Below are positions 7,147 to 15,005 of a DNA stretch of 27,700 nucleotides, piece by piece. Under the pieces are notes generated by a model that ran no database searches, was not told the DNA's origin, and saw nothing but the letters and a program-made list of their open reading frames with translations. The stretch's first letter is position 1. Each line of letters starts with the position of its first letter. A program made the position numbers and the translations under genes. Origin of the DNA: DASXTS01 sp036505275 (lineage in GTDB: Bacteria > Actinomycetota > Actinomycetes > Mycobacteriales > Pseudonocardiaceae); assembly GCA_036505275.1 (NCBI GenBank), contig DASXTS010000241.1, positions 1-27,700 of the forward strand, written 5' to 3'.

Positions 7147-8016
7147 ATGTCGATCGTCCTCGAGTCGCCGCTGGACGCCAGGCCGGACCGTGTGCCGGTC
7201 GGGCGGCGGTACCTCATGTGCCCACCGCGGTACTACTCGGTCGAGTACTCGATCAACCCATGGATGGACCCGAGCCAGCCCGTCGACCTCGACCTGGCGA
7301 TGCGGCAGTGGACCGAGCTGCGCGACACCTACCGCCGGCTCGGCCACATCGTCGAGGAGATCGAACCGCAGCCGGGGTTGCCGGACATGGTGTTCGCCGC
7401 CAACTCCGGCACCGTGATCGATGGCCGGGTGCTCGGTGCCCGGTTCCGCGCTACGCAGCGCGCGGCCGAGGCGGAGCACTACCGCCGCTGGTTCGTGCAG
7501 CACGGCTACCGCGACGTGGTGATGCCGTCCAAGATCAACGAGGCCGAGGGCGACCTGGTGTGGACCGGCCGGTGGCTGATGGCTGGCTCAGGCTTTCGCA
7601 CCGACCCTGGCGCGCACGCCGAGGCCCAGGAGGTGCTCGGCGTCCCCGTCGTGTCGTTGCAGCTGGTCGATCCGCTCTACTACCACCTGGACGTGGCGCT
7701 CGTCGTGCTGGCCGACGACCCCGAGCTGCCGCAGGTGGCGTACTACCCGGCCGCGTTCTCGCGGGGTTCGCAGCGGGTGCTCCGCCGGCTGTTCCCGGAC
7801 GCGGTGCTCGCCGACGAGGCCGACGCGCGGTGCCTCGGCGTCAATGCGGTGTGCGACGGGCGGCACGTCGTGCTGCCGGTAGAGGCCACCCATCTCGCCG
7901 GCCTTGTCGCCGAGCGCGGCTTCGAGCCGGTCTTCGTCGACGTCTCCGAACTGCGTAAATCCGGTGGCGGCCCGAAGTGCTGCACGATGGAGCTGCGCGG
8001 CCGGCGGCCGCGCTAG
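7147..8016 (+). CDS. ddaH: Dimethylargininase / arginine deiminase-fold amidinohydrolase
   Basis: A 289-residue protein of the amidinotransferase/DDAH superfamily, which hydrolyses N,N-dimethylarginine or a related guanidino compound to citrulline and an amine. YLMCPPRYYSVEYSINPWM near the N-terminus and DMVFAANSG near residue 80 form the substrate pocket. The catalytic histidine is in PLYYHLDVAL. The nucleophilic cysteine is in GGGPKCCTMEL near the C-terminus. ATG at 7147 is chosen because family homology starts about 15 residues after it; no good ribosome binding site precedes it. An upstream ATG at 7063 would overlap the divergent regulator gene. The neighbouring Lrp-type gene is the likely regulator. 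Exact substrate (dimethylarginine versus arginine) is not decided by sequence alone. Confidence 0.85.
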   Translation: MSIVLESPLDARPDRVPVGRRYLMCPPRYYSVEYSINPWMDPSQPVDLDLAMRQWTELRDTYRRLGHIVEEIEPQPGLPDMVFAANSGTVIDGRVLGARFRATQRAAEAEHYRRWFVQHGYRDVVMPSKINEAEGDLVWTGRWLMAGSGFRTDPGAHAEAQEVLGVPVVSLQLVDPLYYHLDVALVVLADDPELPQVAYYPAAFSRGSQRVLRRLFPDAVLADEADARCLGVNAVCDGRHVVLPVEATHLAGLVAERGFEPVFVDVSELRKSGGGPKCCTMELRGRRPR

Positions 8017-8043
8017 CCACTGCCCACCCCGGAACTCCACCGG

Positions 8044-8934
8044 ATGTCGAGGCGTTGTCCCAGCGTGCGCTCGCATTACAACGGCCTGAAGACCGCCGTC
8101 CTGCTCGGCGGCCTGAGCGGGCTGGTGGTGCTGGCCGGCTCTTTCTTCGGGCGCACCGGCCTGATGATCGCGCTGGTGGTCGCGCTGGGCGTCAATGGGT
8201 ACGCGTATTTCAACTCTGACCGCCTTGCCCTGCGCGCAATGCACGCCAGGCCGGTGTCCGAGGCGGAGCAGCCGACGATGTACCGGATCGTCCGGGAGCT
8301 CGCCTTCGCGGCTCGCCAGCCGATGCCGCGGCTCTACATCAGCCCGACCGCGGCGCCGAACGCATTCGCCACCGGCCGCAACCCGCGCAACGCCGCGGTC
8401 TGCTGCACCACCGGCATCCTGGAGCTGCTCGACGAGCGTGAACTGCGTGGCGTGCTCGGGCACGAGTTGTCACACGTCTACAACCGGGACATCCTGATCG
8501 CATCGGTGGCCGGCGCGCTGGCCTCCGTGATCAGCTTCCTGGCCACCATGGCGATGTTCGCAAGCCTGTTCGGTGACGGGGACGGCGACGGGGACCGGCC
8601 CAACCCGCTGGCCATGCTGCTGCTGGCCGTGCTCGGACCGGTCGCCGCCGCCGTGGTGCAGCTCGCGGTGTCCAGGTCGCGGGAGTTCCAGGCCGACGCC
8701 TCCGGTGCCGCGCTGACCGACGACCCACTCGCGCTTGCCTCGGCCTTGCGCAAGCTGGAATACGGCACCAGGGTGGCGCCGCTGCCGCCGGAGCCGTCGC
8801 TCGTATCGCAGTCCCACCTCATGATCGCCAACCCGTTCCGGCCGGGGGAGCGCGAGGCGCGGTGGTTCACCACCCACCCGCCGATCGCCGAGCGGGTCCG
8901 GCGGCTCGAGGAGCTGGCCCGCCGCACCCGCTAG
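8044..8934 (+). CDS. htpX: HtpX-type M48 membrane zinc metalloprotease
   Basis: A 296-residue membrane protease involved in quality control of membrane proteins. Two N-terminal hydrophobic segments (about residues 17-55) are followed by the zinc site GHELSHVYNRD (HExxH near residue 140). Two more hydrophobic segments follow (about 150-215), separated by a DGDGDGDR loop. The third zinc ligand is in SREFQADASGA. The C-terminus has HPPIAERVRRLEEL, typical of the family. ATG at 8044 is listed, but GTG at 8065, just before HYNGLKTA, matches the usual HtpX N-terminus better and has GAGG about 12 bases upstream. The TAG stop sits in a CTAG shared with the convergent rmlA stop. Confidence 0.92.
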   Translation: MSRRCPSVRSHYNGLKTAVLLGGLSGLVVLAGSFFGRTGLMIALVVALGVNGYAYFNSDRLALRAMHARPVSEAEQPTMYRIVRELAFAARQPMPRLYISPTAAPNAFATGRNPRNAAVCCTTGILELLDERELRGVLGHELSHVYNRDILIASVAGALASVISFLATMAMFASLFGDGDGDGDRPNPLAMLLLAVLGPVAAAVVQLAVSRSREFQADASGAALTDDPLALASALRKLEYGTRVAPLPPEPSLVSQSHLMIANPFRPGEREARWFTTHPPIAERVRRLEELARRTR

Positions 8935-9812
8935 CCCGCCGCGCCGGCCGAGCGAGCAACCTCCATGACGTACTCGCCGTACCCCGACCTGGTGAGCTTG
9001 GCGCCGAGCGCGTAACAGGCGTCCGCGTCGATGTAACCCATCCGGAGCGCGATCTCCTCGAGGCAGGCGATCCGCACGCCCTGGCGGTGCTCCAACACCT
9101 GCACGAACTGCCCGGCCTGCATCAGCGAGTCGTGCGTGCCGGTGTCCAGCCAGGCAAAGCCGCGGCCGAGGTCGACCAGCTTCGCCTTGCCGCGGCGGAG
9201 ATACTCGGCGTTCACGTCGGTGATCTCCAGCTCACCGCGGGCCGACGGCCGCAGCCCCTCTGCGATGGACACCACGTCGTTGTCGTAGAAGTAGAGCCCG
9301 GTGATGGCCCGGTTGGATCGCGGCACCGCTGGCTTCTCCTCGATCGAGATCAGGTTGCCGCGCTCGTCCGCCTCGCCCACGCCGTAGCGCTGCGGGTTCT
9401 TCACCGGGTAGCCGAACAGCACGCAGCCGTCCACCGTGGCCGCATGGTGCTGGAGCATCTTGGAGAAGCCTGGGCCGTAGAAGATGTTGTCGCCGAGCAC
9501 AAGCCCGGCGGTGTCATCGCCGATGTGCCTGGCGCCGATCAGGAACGCCTCGGCCAGCCCGTTCGGTTGCGCCTGTTCGGCATAGCTCAATGCCAGTCCG
9601 AGCCCGGAGCCGTCGCCGAGCAGGCGACGGAAGAGCGGCAGGTCGGCCGGCGTGGAGATGATCAGGATCTCCCTGATGCCGGCCAGCATCAGCACCGACA
9701 GCGGGTAGTAGATCATCGGCTTGTCGTAGACCGGCAGCAGCTGTTTGGACACCGCCTGGGTGACCGGGTGCAGCCTGGTGCCCGATCCGCCGGCCAGCAC
9801 GATGCCCTTCAT
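8931..9812 (-). CDS. rmlA: Glucose-1-phosphate thymidylyltransferase
   Basis: A 293-residue nucleotidyltransferase making dTDP-glucose from glucose-1-phosphate and dTTP, the first step to dTDP-rhamnose and other deoxysugars. The N-terminal GGSGTRLHPVTQAVSKQLLP is the nucleotide-binding signature, followed by YDKPMIYYPLSVLMLAGI. VLGDNIFYGPGF, the metal-binding Asp region, and EEKPAVPRS, the sugar-phosphate site, are intact. The C-terminus (FAWLDTGTHDSLMQA, then EEIALRMGYID) is also typical, giving a full-length RmlA. ATG at 9812 has GGAGGGC 6 bases upstream. It follows the yajQ-type gene by 19 bp and is probably cotranscribed. No other dTDP-sugar genes are in the window. The stop overlaps that of htpX tail to tail. 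Confidence 0.94.
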   Translation of the reverse strand: MKGIVLAGGSGTRLHPVTQAVSKQLLPVYDKPMIYYPLSVLMLAGIREILIISTPADLPLFRRLLGDGSGLGLALSYAEQAQPNGLAEAFLIGARHIGDDTAGLVLGDNIFYGPGFSKMLQHHAATVDGCVLFGYPVKNPQRYGVGEADERGNLISIEEKPAVPRSNRAITGLYFYDNDVVSIAEGLRPSARGELEITDVNAEYLRRGKAKLVDLGRGFAWLDTGTHDSLMQAGQFVQVLEHRQGVRIACLEEIALRMGYIDADACYALGAKLTRSGYGEYVMEVARSAGAAG

Positions 9813-9831
9813 CGGCGCCCTCCATCGGCGG

Positions 9832-10323
9832 TCACCGATAGTTGGTGAATTGCAGCGCTATGCCGAAGTCCCTGCTCTTGAGCAGCGCGATCACGGCCTG
9901 TAGATCATCCTTCTTCTTGCCGGACACCCGCAGCTGATCGCCCTGGATCTGGGCCTGCACGCCCTTCGGGGCCTCGTCCCTGATCGTCTTGGCGATCTGC
10001 TTGGCCTTGTCGGCCGCGATGCCCTGCACGAGCCTGCCGGTGACCTTGTAGATCTTGCCCGACGGCGCCGGCTCGCCCACGTCGAACGCCTTGAGCGAGA
10101 TGCCGCGCTTGACCAACTTCTCCTTCAGTACCTCGATGGCCGCCTTGCAGCGGTCGTCCGTCTCGGCCTGGATCGTGATCGACTCGTCGCTCGACCAGCT
10201 CACCTTCGCTCCGGTATTCCGGAAGTCGAACCGGGTGCCCATCTCCTTGGCCGCCTGGTTGACCGCATTGTCCACTTCCTGCCGGTCGACCTTGCTCACC
10301 ACGTCGAACGACGCGTCCGCCAC
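9832..10323 (-). CDS. YajQ-family nucleotide-binding protein
   Basis: A 163-residue YajQ (DUF520) protein: two similar ferredoxin-like domains. It starts with ADASFDVVSKVDRQEVDNAV, contains KAFDVGEPAPSGKIYKV, and ends with LLKSRDFGIALQFTNYR, the conserved family terminus. Some YajQ proteins bind cyclic di-GMP; whether this one does cannot be read off. It is noteworthy because a GGDEF-EAL protein lies 5 kb away, though the two are not linked in one operon. GTG at 10323 is preceded by GGAGGAG at a 4-base spacing. rmlA follows after 19 bp. Confidence 0.93.
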   Translation of the reverse strand: MADASFDVVSKVDRQEVDNAVNQAAKEMGTRFDFRNTGAKVSWSSDESITIQAETDDRCKAAIEVLKEKLVKRGISLKAFDVGEPAPSGKIYKVTGRLVQGIAADKAKQIAKTIRDEAPKGVQAQIQGDQLRVSGKKKDDLQAVIALLKSRDFGIALQFTNYR

Positions 10324-10390
10324 CCTGCTCCTCCGTGCTCACCATGCATGCCCACCGTGCCGGGGGCCGCTGGCGAGGGTACCCAACCGA

Positions 10391-10421
10391 TTGGAACCCT
10401 CCCGGTGCCGCTGTGTATCCT
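10391..10421 (+). promoter_or_regulatory. Probable promoter of tRNA-Tyr
   Basis: TTGGAA (10391-10396) and TATCCT (10416-10421) are separated by 19 bp and lie 35 bp before the mature tRNA-Tyr 5' end. Both hexamers resemble the principal-sigma consensus; the spacing is slightly long. Confidence 0.5.
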
Positions 10422-10456
10422 CGGCCAATCGCGGCCGGCGCGCCCGGCACGCGCCC

Positions 10457-10541
10457 GGCGGGTTGCCCGAGCGGCCAAAGGGAGCGGACTGTAAATCCGT
10501 CGGCTCAGCCTACGAAGGTTCGAATCCTTCACCCGCCACCA
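10457..10541 (+). tRNA. tRNA-Tyr (GTA anticodon)
   Basis: An 85-nt type II tRNA. The acceptor stem is GGCGGGT/ACCCGCC and the anticodon loop is CTGTAAA, giving GTA for Tyr. There is a long variable arm, the T arm has GGTTCGAATCC, and the 3' ACCA is encoded. A long variable arm is expected for bacterial tRNA-Tyr. It is the only gene between its promoter and a strong terminator, so it is transcribed alone. Confidence 0.96.
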
Positions 10542-10552
10542 GCCGCAAGGAC

Positions 10553-10587
10553 CGGCCCCTGACCAGCAGCAACACGGTCAGGGGCCG
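10553..10587 (+). terminator. Terminator of tRNA-Tyr
   Basis: A perfect 12-bp stem (CGGCCCCTGACC pairing with GGTCAGGGGCCG) with an 11-nt loop begins 12 bases after the tRNA and is followed by ATCTTGTGT. This is a clear intrinsic terminator. Confidence 0.9.
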
Positions 10588-11073
10588 ATCTTGTGTCGGT
10601 CGTCTCCTTGGACCCCTGGACTCCGCCACACCCCGACGTTCTCCGCCAGGTACCGGCTCACGAAGGCTTCCTACCAGCGGTAGACGGCAAGCGCGACCGA
10701 CGTCACGGGTCGTCTACGCCAAATACGCGCCCAAGCACGAGCTGGCACCCGAGCCGCCGGCATCACTCGCTCCTGAGCCTCCCTGCCCGCCGCCGTCGAG
10801 GCATTTCGCGTAGACCGTGCCCGTCCGAGAGGCCGTGCCGGCTGGTCCTCATGTCGCATCGTTTCGGATGCAGGTTCCGCTCGCCGGAACGCCGGATCCC
10901 GTTCTGGGCTCGAGTGCTACGCAATTGAGTTCCGGTCCGCGGATGCGCAGCCGCAGCGACCGCAGCGACCGCGGCGACCGCGGAATGACGAGCCGCCTGG
11001 GCCGGTTGAACCGGGTAAGGGAGATAGCCAGCGGTCCTGAGGCGGTTGGCTCGCCTCGCCGGGAGGTTGCGTC
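10588..11073. other. Intergenic region without a recognisable gene
   Basis: This 486-bp stretch lies between the tRNA-Tyr terminator and the deazaflavin-dependent oxidoreductase gene. Open frames here give arginine- and proline-rich products with no family resemblance and no ribosome binding sites. The only visible structure is a 9-bp repeat, CGCAGCGAC (10952-10960 and 10961-10969) followed by CGCGGCGAC (10970-10978) and a partial unit. Confidence 0.55.
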
Positions 11074-11541
11074 ATGAGCTTTCAGAAGACCCCGAGCGGC
11101 ACCCGCGGGACTCGGATGCTCCGGCTTCCGTCCTGGCTCGCGCGGTGGATGAGCCGGCGGATGATCAATTGGCACCGCCGCAAGGGCAACCGCTTCATGG
11201 GCATGAATTTGCTGTATCTGACCACGGTCGGTGCCAAGACGGGGGAGAAGAGGCAGACGCCGGTGGCCTGGTTCCCGGACGGCGAAGGGGCGTGGTTGAT
11301 CGTCGCGTCCAGCGGCGGGTCGGCGGGCAATCCGGCCTGGTACCACAACATTGCGGCCCATCCTGACCAGGTCTGGGTCGACGTGGGCGGCGAGGGGTTC
11401 CGGGTCACGCCGGAGCAGCTCGACGGTGACCGGCGGGACGCTGCCTTGCAGCGGATCACCGCCGAACAACCTCGCTATGCCGGCTATCAGACGAAGACGG
11501 ATCGTGTGCTGCCCGTAATCCGCCTCGTCCGCGCGCCGTAG
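11074..11541 (+). CDS. Nitroreductase/deazaflavin (F420)-dependent oxidoreductase family protein
   Basis: A 155-residue split-beta-barrel protein of the Ddn-like family, whose members use coenzyme F420H2 in actinobacteria. After a basic amphipathic N-terminus (about residues 1-40) come the family motifs. These are LYLTTVGAKTGEKRQTPVAW near residue 48, which contacts the cofactor phosphates, and GNPAWYHNIAAHPDQVWVDV near residue 88. The C-terminus YAGYQTKTDRVLPVIRLVR is typical. ATG at 11074 has GGGAGG upstream at a good distance. The gene stands alone between a non-coding stretch and a hairpin. The substrate is unknown; quinones, nitro compounds and lipids are all reported for relatives. Confidence 0.9.
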   Translation: MSFQKTPSGTRGTRMLRLPSWLARWMSRRMINWHRRKGNRFMGMNLLYLTTVGAKTGEKRQTPVAWFPDGEGAWLIVASSGGSAGNPAWYHNIAAHPDQVWVDVGGEGFRVTPEQLDGDRRDAALQRITAEQPRYAGYQTKTDRVLPVIRLVRAP

Positions 11542-11557
11542 CCTCCGGCGCAACGCT

Positions 11558-11580
11558 CGCGGCCCCCGCCCCTGGCCGCG
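11558..11580 (+). terminator. Probable terminator after the F420-type oxidoreductase gene
   Basis: CGCGGCC and GGCCGCG pair perfectly over 7 bp around a 9-nt C-rich loop, 17 bases after the stop codon. No T-tract follows. Confidence 0.5.
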
Positions 11581-11692
11581 GCGCCCGGGGCCGTCACTGC
11601 TGAGCGTCAACGGCCGGGGCGGCCGACTGCGCCGACCGGGTGAGCCGAGGCGTCCGACGTGAACCAACACGGCAGCCGCCAGGCGAGCGCGG

Positions 11693-12499
11693 TTATGCAG
11701 GCTTGGTTGCCCGGATGATCGCGGCGTGCATGCCGGGTGCGGCCTGGTGGGTGAAGTCCACGGACGGCTCGGCGAAGCCGACGGCGGTCAACCCATGTAG
11801 GTACTCCGATCGGGACAGCGCACCGGCGACGCAACCGACGTAGCTGCCACGGGCCGCCCGGTCCTGTGGGCTCAGGTGGTCCTCGGCGACGACGTCGGAG
11901 ATCCCGATCCGGCCACCTGGGCGCAACACGCGGAACATCTCGGCCAGCACGGCCGGCTTGTCCACCGACAGATTGATCACGCAGTTGGAGATCACGACAT
12001 CGACCGCGGCGTCGGGCAGCGGGATGTCCTCGATGGTGCCCTTGATGAACTTCACGTTCGTCGCACCGGCCCTGGCGGCGTTGGCGCCGGCGAGGTCGAG
12101 CATCTCGTCGGTCATGTCCACCCCGTAGGCGAAGCCGGTCGGCCCCACCCGCCGGGCGGACAGCAGCACGTCGATGCCGCCGCCGGAGCCGAGGTCCAGC
12201 ACCGCCTCCCCGGCGCGCAGCTCGGCGACCGCGAGCGGGTTTCCACAGCCGAGGCTCGCCGCGATCGCCTCGACGGGCAGCTCGGCCCGCTCGCCCCCGC
12301 TGTACAGACCGGAGCCGAACGAGTCCTCCACGTCGACCTCGCCGGCCGCCGAGCTGCACCCCGCCGACTCCGGCGGTGCGCAGCAGGCCGCCGCGTTGGT
12401 TCCGCAGCCGCTGGGTTGGCCGGCGGCCACCGCGGTTGCCGCCGCCGCGTAGCGTTCACGCACCAACTCGCGCAGCTGCGCGTCGTCCGTCGCGGTCAT
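11693..12499 (-). CDS. arsM: Arsenite S-adenosylmethionine methyltransferase
   Basis: A 268-residue SAM-dependent methyltransferase that methylates arsenite. The SAM motif VLDLGSGGGIDVLLSA lies near residue 95. GVDMTDEMLDLA follows, and FIKGTIEDIPLPDAAVDVVI is typical of ArsM. Cysteines likely to bind As(III) are in GCGN of SLGCGNP, in ISNCVINL and in YVGCVAGAL. The N-terminus has extra cysteines (GCGTNAAACCAPPESAGC). ATG at 12499 is chosen because AAGGAG lies 11 bases upstream; longer starts lack a ribosome binding site and would run into the operator. The gene is divergent from arsR with a palindromic operator between, so it is presumably arsenite-inducible. No arsenite pump gene is next to it. 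Confidence 0.92.
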   Translation of the reverse strand: MTATDDAQLRELVRERYAAAATAVAAGQPSGCGTNAAACCAPPESAGCSSAAGEVDVEDSFGSGLYSGGERAELPVEAIAASLGCGNPLAVAELRAGEAVLDLGSGGGIDVLLSARRVGPTGFAYGVDMTDEMLDLAGANAARAGATNVKFIKGTIEDIPLPDAAVDVVISNCVINLSVDKPAVLAEMFRVLRPGGRIGISDVVAEDHLSPQDRAARGSYVGCVAGALSRSEYLHGLTAVGFAEPSVDFTHQAAPGMHAAIIRATKPA

Positions 12500-12553
12500 G
12501 GCCCCGTCCGCTCCTTCCATCGATAAAGCTCGATGTATGACCACCCTGGCGCA

Positions 12554-12577
12554 ACACATAGACGATTGTCAATGTGT
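12554..12577. promoter_or_regulatory. Probable ArsR operator between arsM and arsR
   Basis: ACACATAGAC and GTCAATGTGT form an inverted repeat (9 of 10 positions symmetric) around GATT. The site is 15 bp before the arsR start and 55 bp before the arsM start, where one bound dimer could control both genes. Within it the minus strand reads TTGACA (12572-12567), a -35-like element for arsM. Confidence 0.75.
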
Positions 12578-12591
12578 GTCACACTGGCGTC

Positions 12592-13425
12592 ATGGCACCC
12601 CGGCTGTCGTCCCAGCCGGCTCCCGACTGGGTCGCCTGCTGCGCCCCGCTGACCGGTGAACCGTTGGACGCCGACTCCGCGCACCGGCTCGCGGCCGTGC
12701 TCAAGGCCATCGCTGAGCCGACCCGTCTTCGGCTGCTGTCACTCGTCGCCGCCCAGCCCGACTGTCAGGCGTGCATCTGCGATCTCACCGGGCCGGTGCG
12801 GCTGTCCCAGCCAACGGTGTCGCACCACATGAAAATCCTCGTCGAGGCCGGCCTGCTCACCCGCGAGCAACGCGGTAAATGGGCCTACTACCGGCTGGTG
12901 CCGGGCACGTTCGACGCCCTGGCCAAACTCCTGTCCACCGGCCGCTCCACGCGCCCCGGCAGGCCGGTTGACGATCTCCAAGCCGGGGCTGGGTGGGGGC
13001 TACCGGCGCTGTGGTCGCGGCGGTCCGATGAGGCGCTCGAGCAGTCGGGTCTCGCCCGGCCACGCGGCGAGCAGGACGTCGCGGGGGACCTGGCGGGCGG
13101 CGTAGCGGAGCGCGACGGCCACCACCACGATGTCGTCCAGCGGGCCGATCACGGGCAGGAACTCGGGGATGAGGTCGATCGGGCTGGCCACCCAGAGGCC
13201 GGCGATGGTGATCGCCAGCTTGGCGCGGCGCGGCACGCGCGGGTCCCTGCGAAGCCGGCGGACGGTGGTGAGGCAGTCGGGCAGGAAGGCCGCGAGGTCG
13301 CGCAGGATGCCTGGCGGCAGCCGCCGGGCCAGCAGCACGAGCAGCGCCCAACTCGCGACCATGCAGCCGGCGGCGACGCAGAGCCCGATCAACCAACCGC
13401 GCATGCGGTCCTCCTGTCCGAGTGA
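12592..13425 (+). CDS. arsR: ArsR-family arsenic-responsive repressor (frame overlong; real domain ends near 12942)
   Basis: The first ~117 residues are a complete winged-helix ArsR repressor. AIAEPTRLRLLSLVA leads into the recognition region VRLSQPTVSHHMKILVEAGL, and the wing is EQRGKWAYYRL. Paired cysteines C16-C17 (WVACCAPL) and C58/C61/C63 (DCQACICDL) match the arrangement of Corynebacterium glutamicum ArsR, where Cys15, Cys16 and Cys55 bind As(III). After this, no in-frame stop occurs until 13425, giving 277 residues. The tail is H-, G- and D-rich and lies wholly antisense to a convincing DUF1232 gene. A TGA in another frame at 12969-12971 would end the protein at normal size if there were a frameshift near 12950. 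ATG 12592 is preferred; GTG 12574 lies inside the operator. The gene is autoregulated and divergent from arsM. Confidence 0.85.
   Translation: MAPRLSSQPAPDWVACCAPLTGEPLDADSAHRLAAVLKAIAEPTRLRLLSLVAAQPDCQACICDLTGPVRLSQPTVSHHMKILVEAGLLTREQRGKWAYYRLVPGTFDALAKLLSTGRSTRPGRPVDDLQAGAGWGLPALWSRRSDEALEQSGLARPRGEQDVAGDLAGGVAERDGHHHDVVQRADHGQELGDEVDRAGHPEAGDGDRQLGAARHARVPAKPADGGEAVGQEGREVAQDAWRQPPGQQHEQRPTRDHAAGGDAEPDQPTAHAVLLSE
13000..13404 (-). CDS. DUF1232 (YkvA-like) membrane-associated protein
   Basis: A 134-residue protein. An N-terminal hydrophobic helix (about residues 3-28) is followed by the DUF1232 core. That core runs DPRVPRRAKLAITIAGLW, then SPIDLIPEFLPVIGPLDDIV, which is the highly conserved family signature. 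ATG at 13404 has a perfect AGGAGG 6 bases upstream, so the gene is real although it lies inside an open frame continuing from arsR on the other strand. The function of the family is unknown. The stop at 13000-13002 faces the arsR 3' end. Confidence 0.9.
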   Translation of the reverse strand: MRGWLIGLCVAAGCMVASWALLVLLARRLPPGILRDLAAFLPDCLTTVRRLRRDPRVPRRAKLAITIAGLWVASPIDLIPEFLPVIGPLDDIVVVAVALRYAARQVPRDVLLAAWPGETRLLERLIGPPRPQRR

Positions 13426-13664
13426 CGGATCCGGCTAGCACACCGCCTGCAGCATGGCGCGAAGCAGGGCTGGGTGGCCAATCGGCGCACCGCTGCGACG
13501 CATTCGGCAAAAGTTCACAGTGAGAAACGGGCCAACTGGGATAACTGGGTGACTCGGCGCCCCCGCGAAATCACCCGAACGGGCGTATGATCGCATCTCC
13601 GTTACCTCAGGCCCGTGCCTGGAATTGGTGCGAGCCACTACAGCGAGTGCAATTGGCGGAGCTA

Positions 13665-15005
13665 TTAGTTGGCAGAGTCGGCCGGTCGGGGCTGTGCCTG
13701 CGACGGGGACGGCGCGGCCACCTCGGCACCGGTCGGCGGGCCGGCGCGCTGAGCAGGCACCGCGGTTTCGCTGCGCAACAGCGAACGGGCCAGGATGGCG
13801 AGCACGACGAGGATGAAGACGCCGAGGATGACGAACACGGTCCCGAGCGACGTCGCTACGGCGAGCGGTCCGGCCACCGCGGCGCCGACCGGCATGAGGC
13901 CCCAAGCCAGCATCCGGTAGGCGCCGGAGATGCGGCCCATGGCGCTTGGCGGGGTGATTCGCTGCCGCCGCGCCGCGGCCAGCACGTTCCAGCCGCCAAT
14001 TCCGACGCCGAGCACCACGTTGGCCGCGAGCGCCGTAGGTACCAGGGCAAACGTCCCGAAGAGGATCATCCCGCCGGCCATGGTGGCCATGCTGAGCACC
14101 ATGACCTTGCCTTCGGACCAGCGCCGTGCGGCCGGCACCGCGAGTCGGGTGCCGAGCAGCGCGCCGAGGGCGCCGACCACGAGCAGCGCCGATACCCAGC
14201 CGGGGGGCATCCGCAGTTGCCGCACCGCGTACAGCGGCGTGAGGGCGTTCACCGCGCTGACCGCCAAGGTGGCCGTCGCGATCATCGCCACCAGCACGCG
14301 CAGGCCGTTCATCCGGAACAGGAGCGCCACGCCCTCGCGTATCTCGGCGGTGAGCCGGTGGGGGCGTTTCGGCGCGGGCGCGTTCGGCGCCCGCTGCGTC
14401 GAGGGCAGCCCGGCGACAAGGACCGCGGCGGTCAGGAATGTCACACCGTCAAGAGCGAATGCCAGGGCCGGCCCGATGGTGAATAACGCACCGGCCGCCA
14501 GTGGGCCGGCGAGATTGAGGCCAACAGTGTGAACGGTGTAGAACTTGGCGTTGGCTTCATTGAGTTGATCTGGACCGGCCAGCGAGACCAAGAGGGCCTG
14601 CGATGCCGAATATGCGAAGGTCTCAGCAACGGTCAGGACAAATGCGAATGCACACAACAATGGGACAGTCGCGACGTGATAGACGATGGACAGTACGAGT
14701 CCCGCGGTGGCGACCGCCCGGAACGCGTGGGCGACCGCCAGCACGACCGTCGGTCTGGCCCGGTCGACGATGGCGCCCGCCGGCAGTGCGCACAGCAGCC
14801 ACGGCAGCACCTCGGCAGTGGTGACCGCGGACGCGGCGAGCGGGCTGCGTGTCTGCACGGCCACGTAGAGCGGCAGCGCCAGCCCGCGGACGCCATCGCC
14901 GAGCAGCGAAACCGTCCAGGACCACCACAACCGCCGAAACGCTCGGGTGCGAACGCCCCGCGGCGGACCCGCCGTCGACGCATCGACGCCGTCCGGCCCG
15001 CCCAT
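13665..15005 (-). CDS. MFS transporter (drug/siderophore-type exporter)
   Basis: A 446-residue major facilitator protein with about 12 hydrophobic segments, of the enterobactin-exporter-like (MFS_3) group. FRRLWWSWTVSLLGDGVRGL opens the first helix. The usual loop basic motif appears as GAIVDRARPTVVL, and QALLVSLAGPDQLNEANAKF is characteristic of this group. The C-terminus is a disordered proline- and alanine-rich tail. ATG at 15005 is chosen for the GGAAGGG upstream; an earlier start at 15050 adds 15 unlikely residues. The gene is divergent from a small repeat-peptide gene, with 315 bp between them, so it is a candidate exporter for that peptide or its product. That link is inference from position only. 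Confidence 0.88.
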   Translation of the reverse strand: MGGPDGVDASTAGPPRGVRTRAFRRLWWSWTVSLLGDGVRGLALPLYVAVQTRSPLAASAVTTAEVLPWLLCALPAGAIVDRARPTVVLAVAHAFRAVATAGLVLSIVYHVATVPLLCAFAFVLTVAETFAYSASQALLVSLAGPDQLNEANAKFYTVHTVGLNLAGPLAAGALFTIGPALAFALDGVTFLTAAVLVAGLPSTQRAPNAPAPKRPHRLTAEIREGVALLFRMNGLRVLVAMIATATLAVSAVNALTPLYAVRQLRMPPGWVSALLVVGALGALLGTRLAVPAARRWSEGKVMVLSMATMAGGMILFGTFALVPTALAANVVLGVGIGGWNVLAAARRQRITPPSAMGRISGAYRMLAWGLMPVGAAVAGPLAVATSLGTVFVILGVFILVVLAILARSLLRSETAVPAQRAGPPTGAEVAAPSPSQAQPRPADSAN

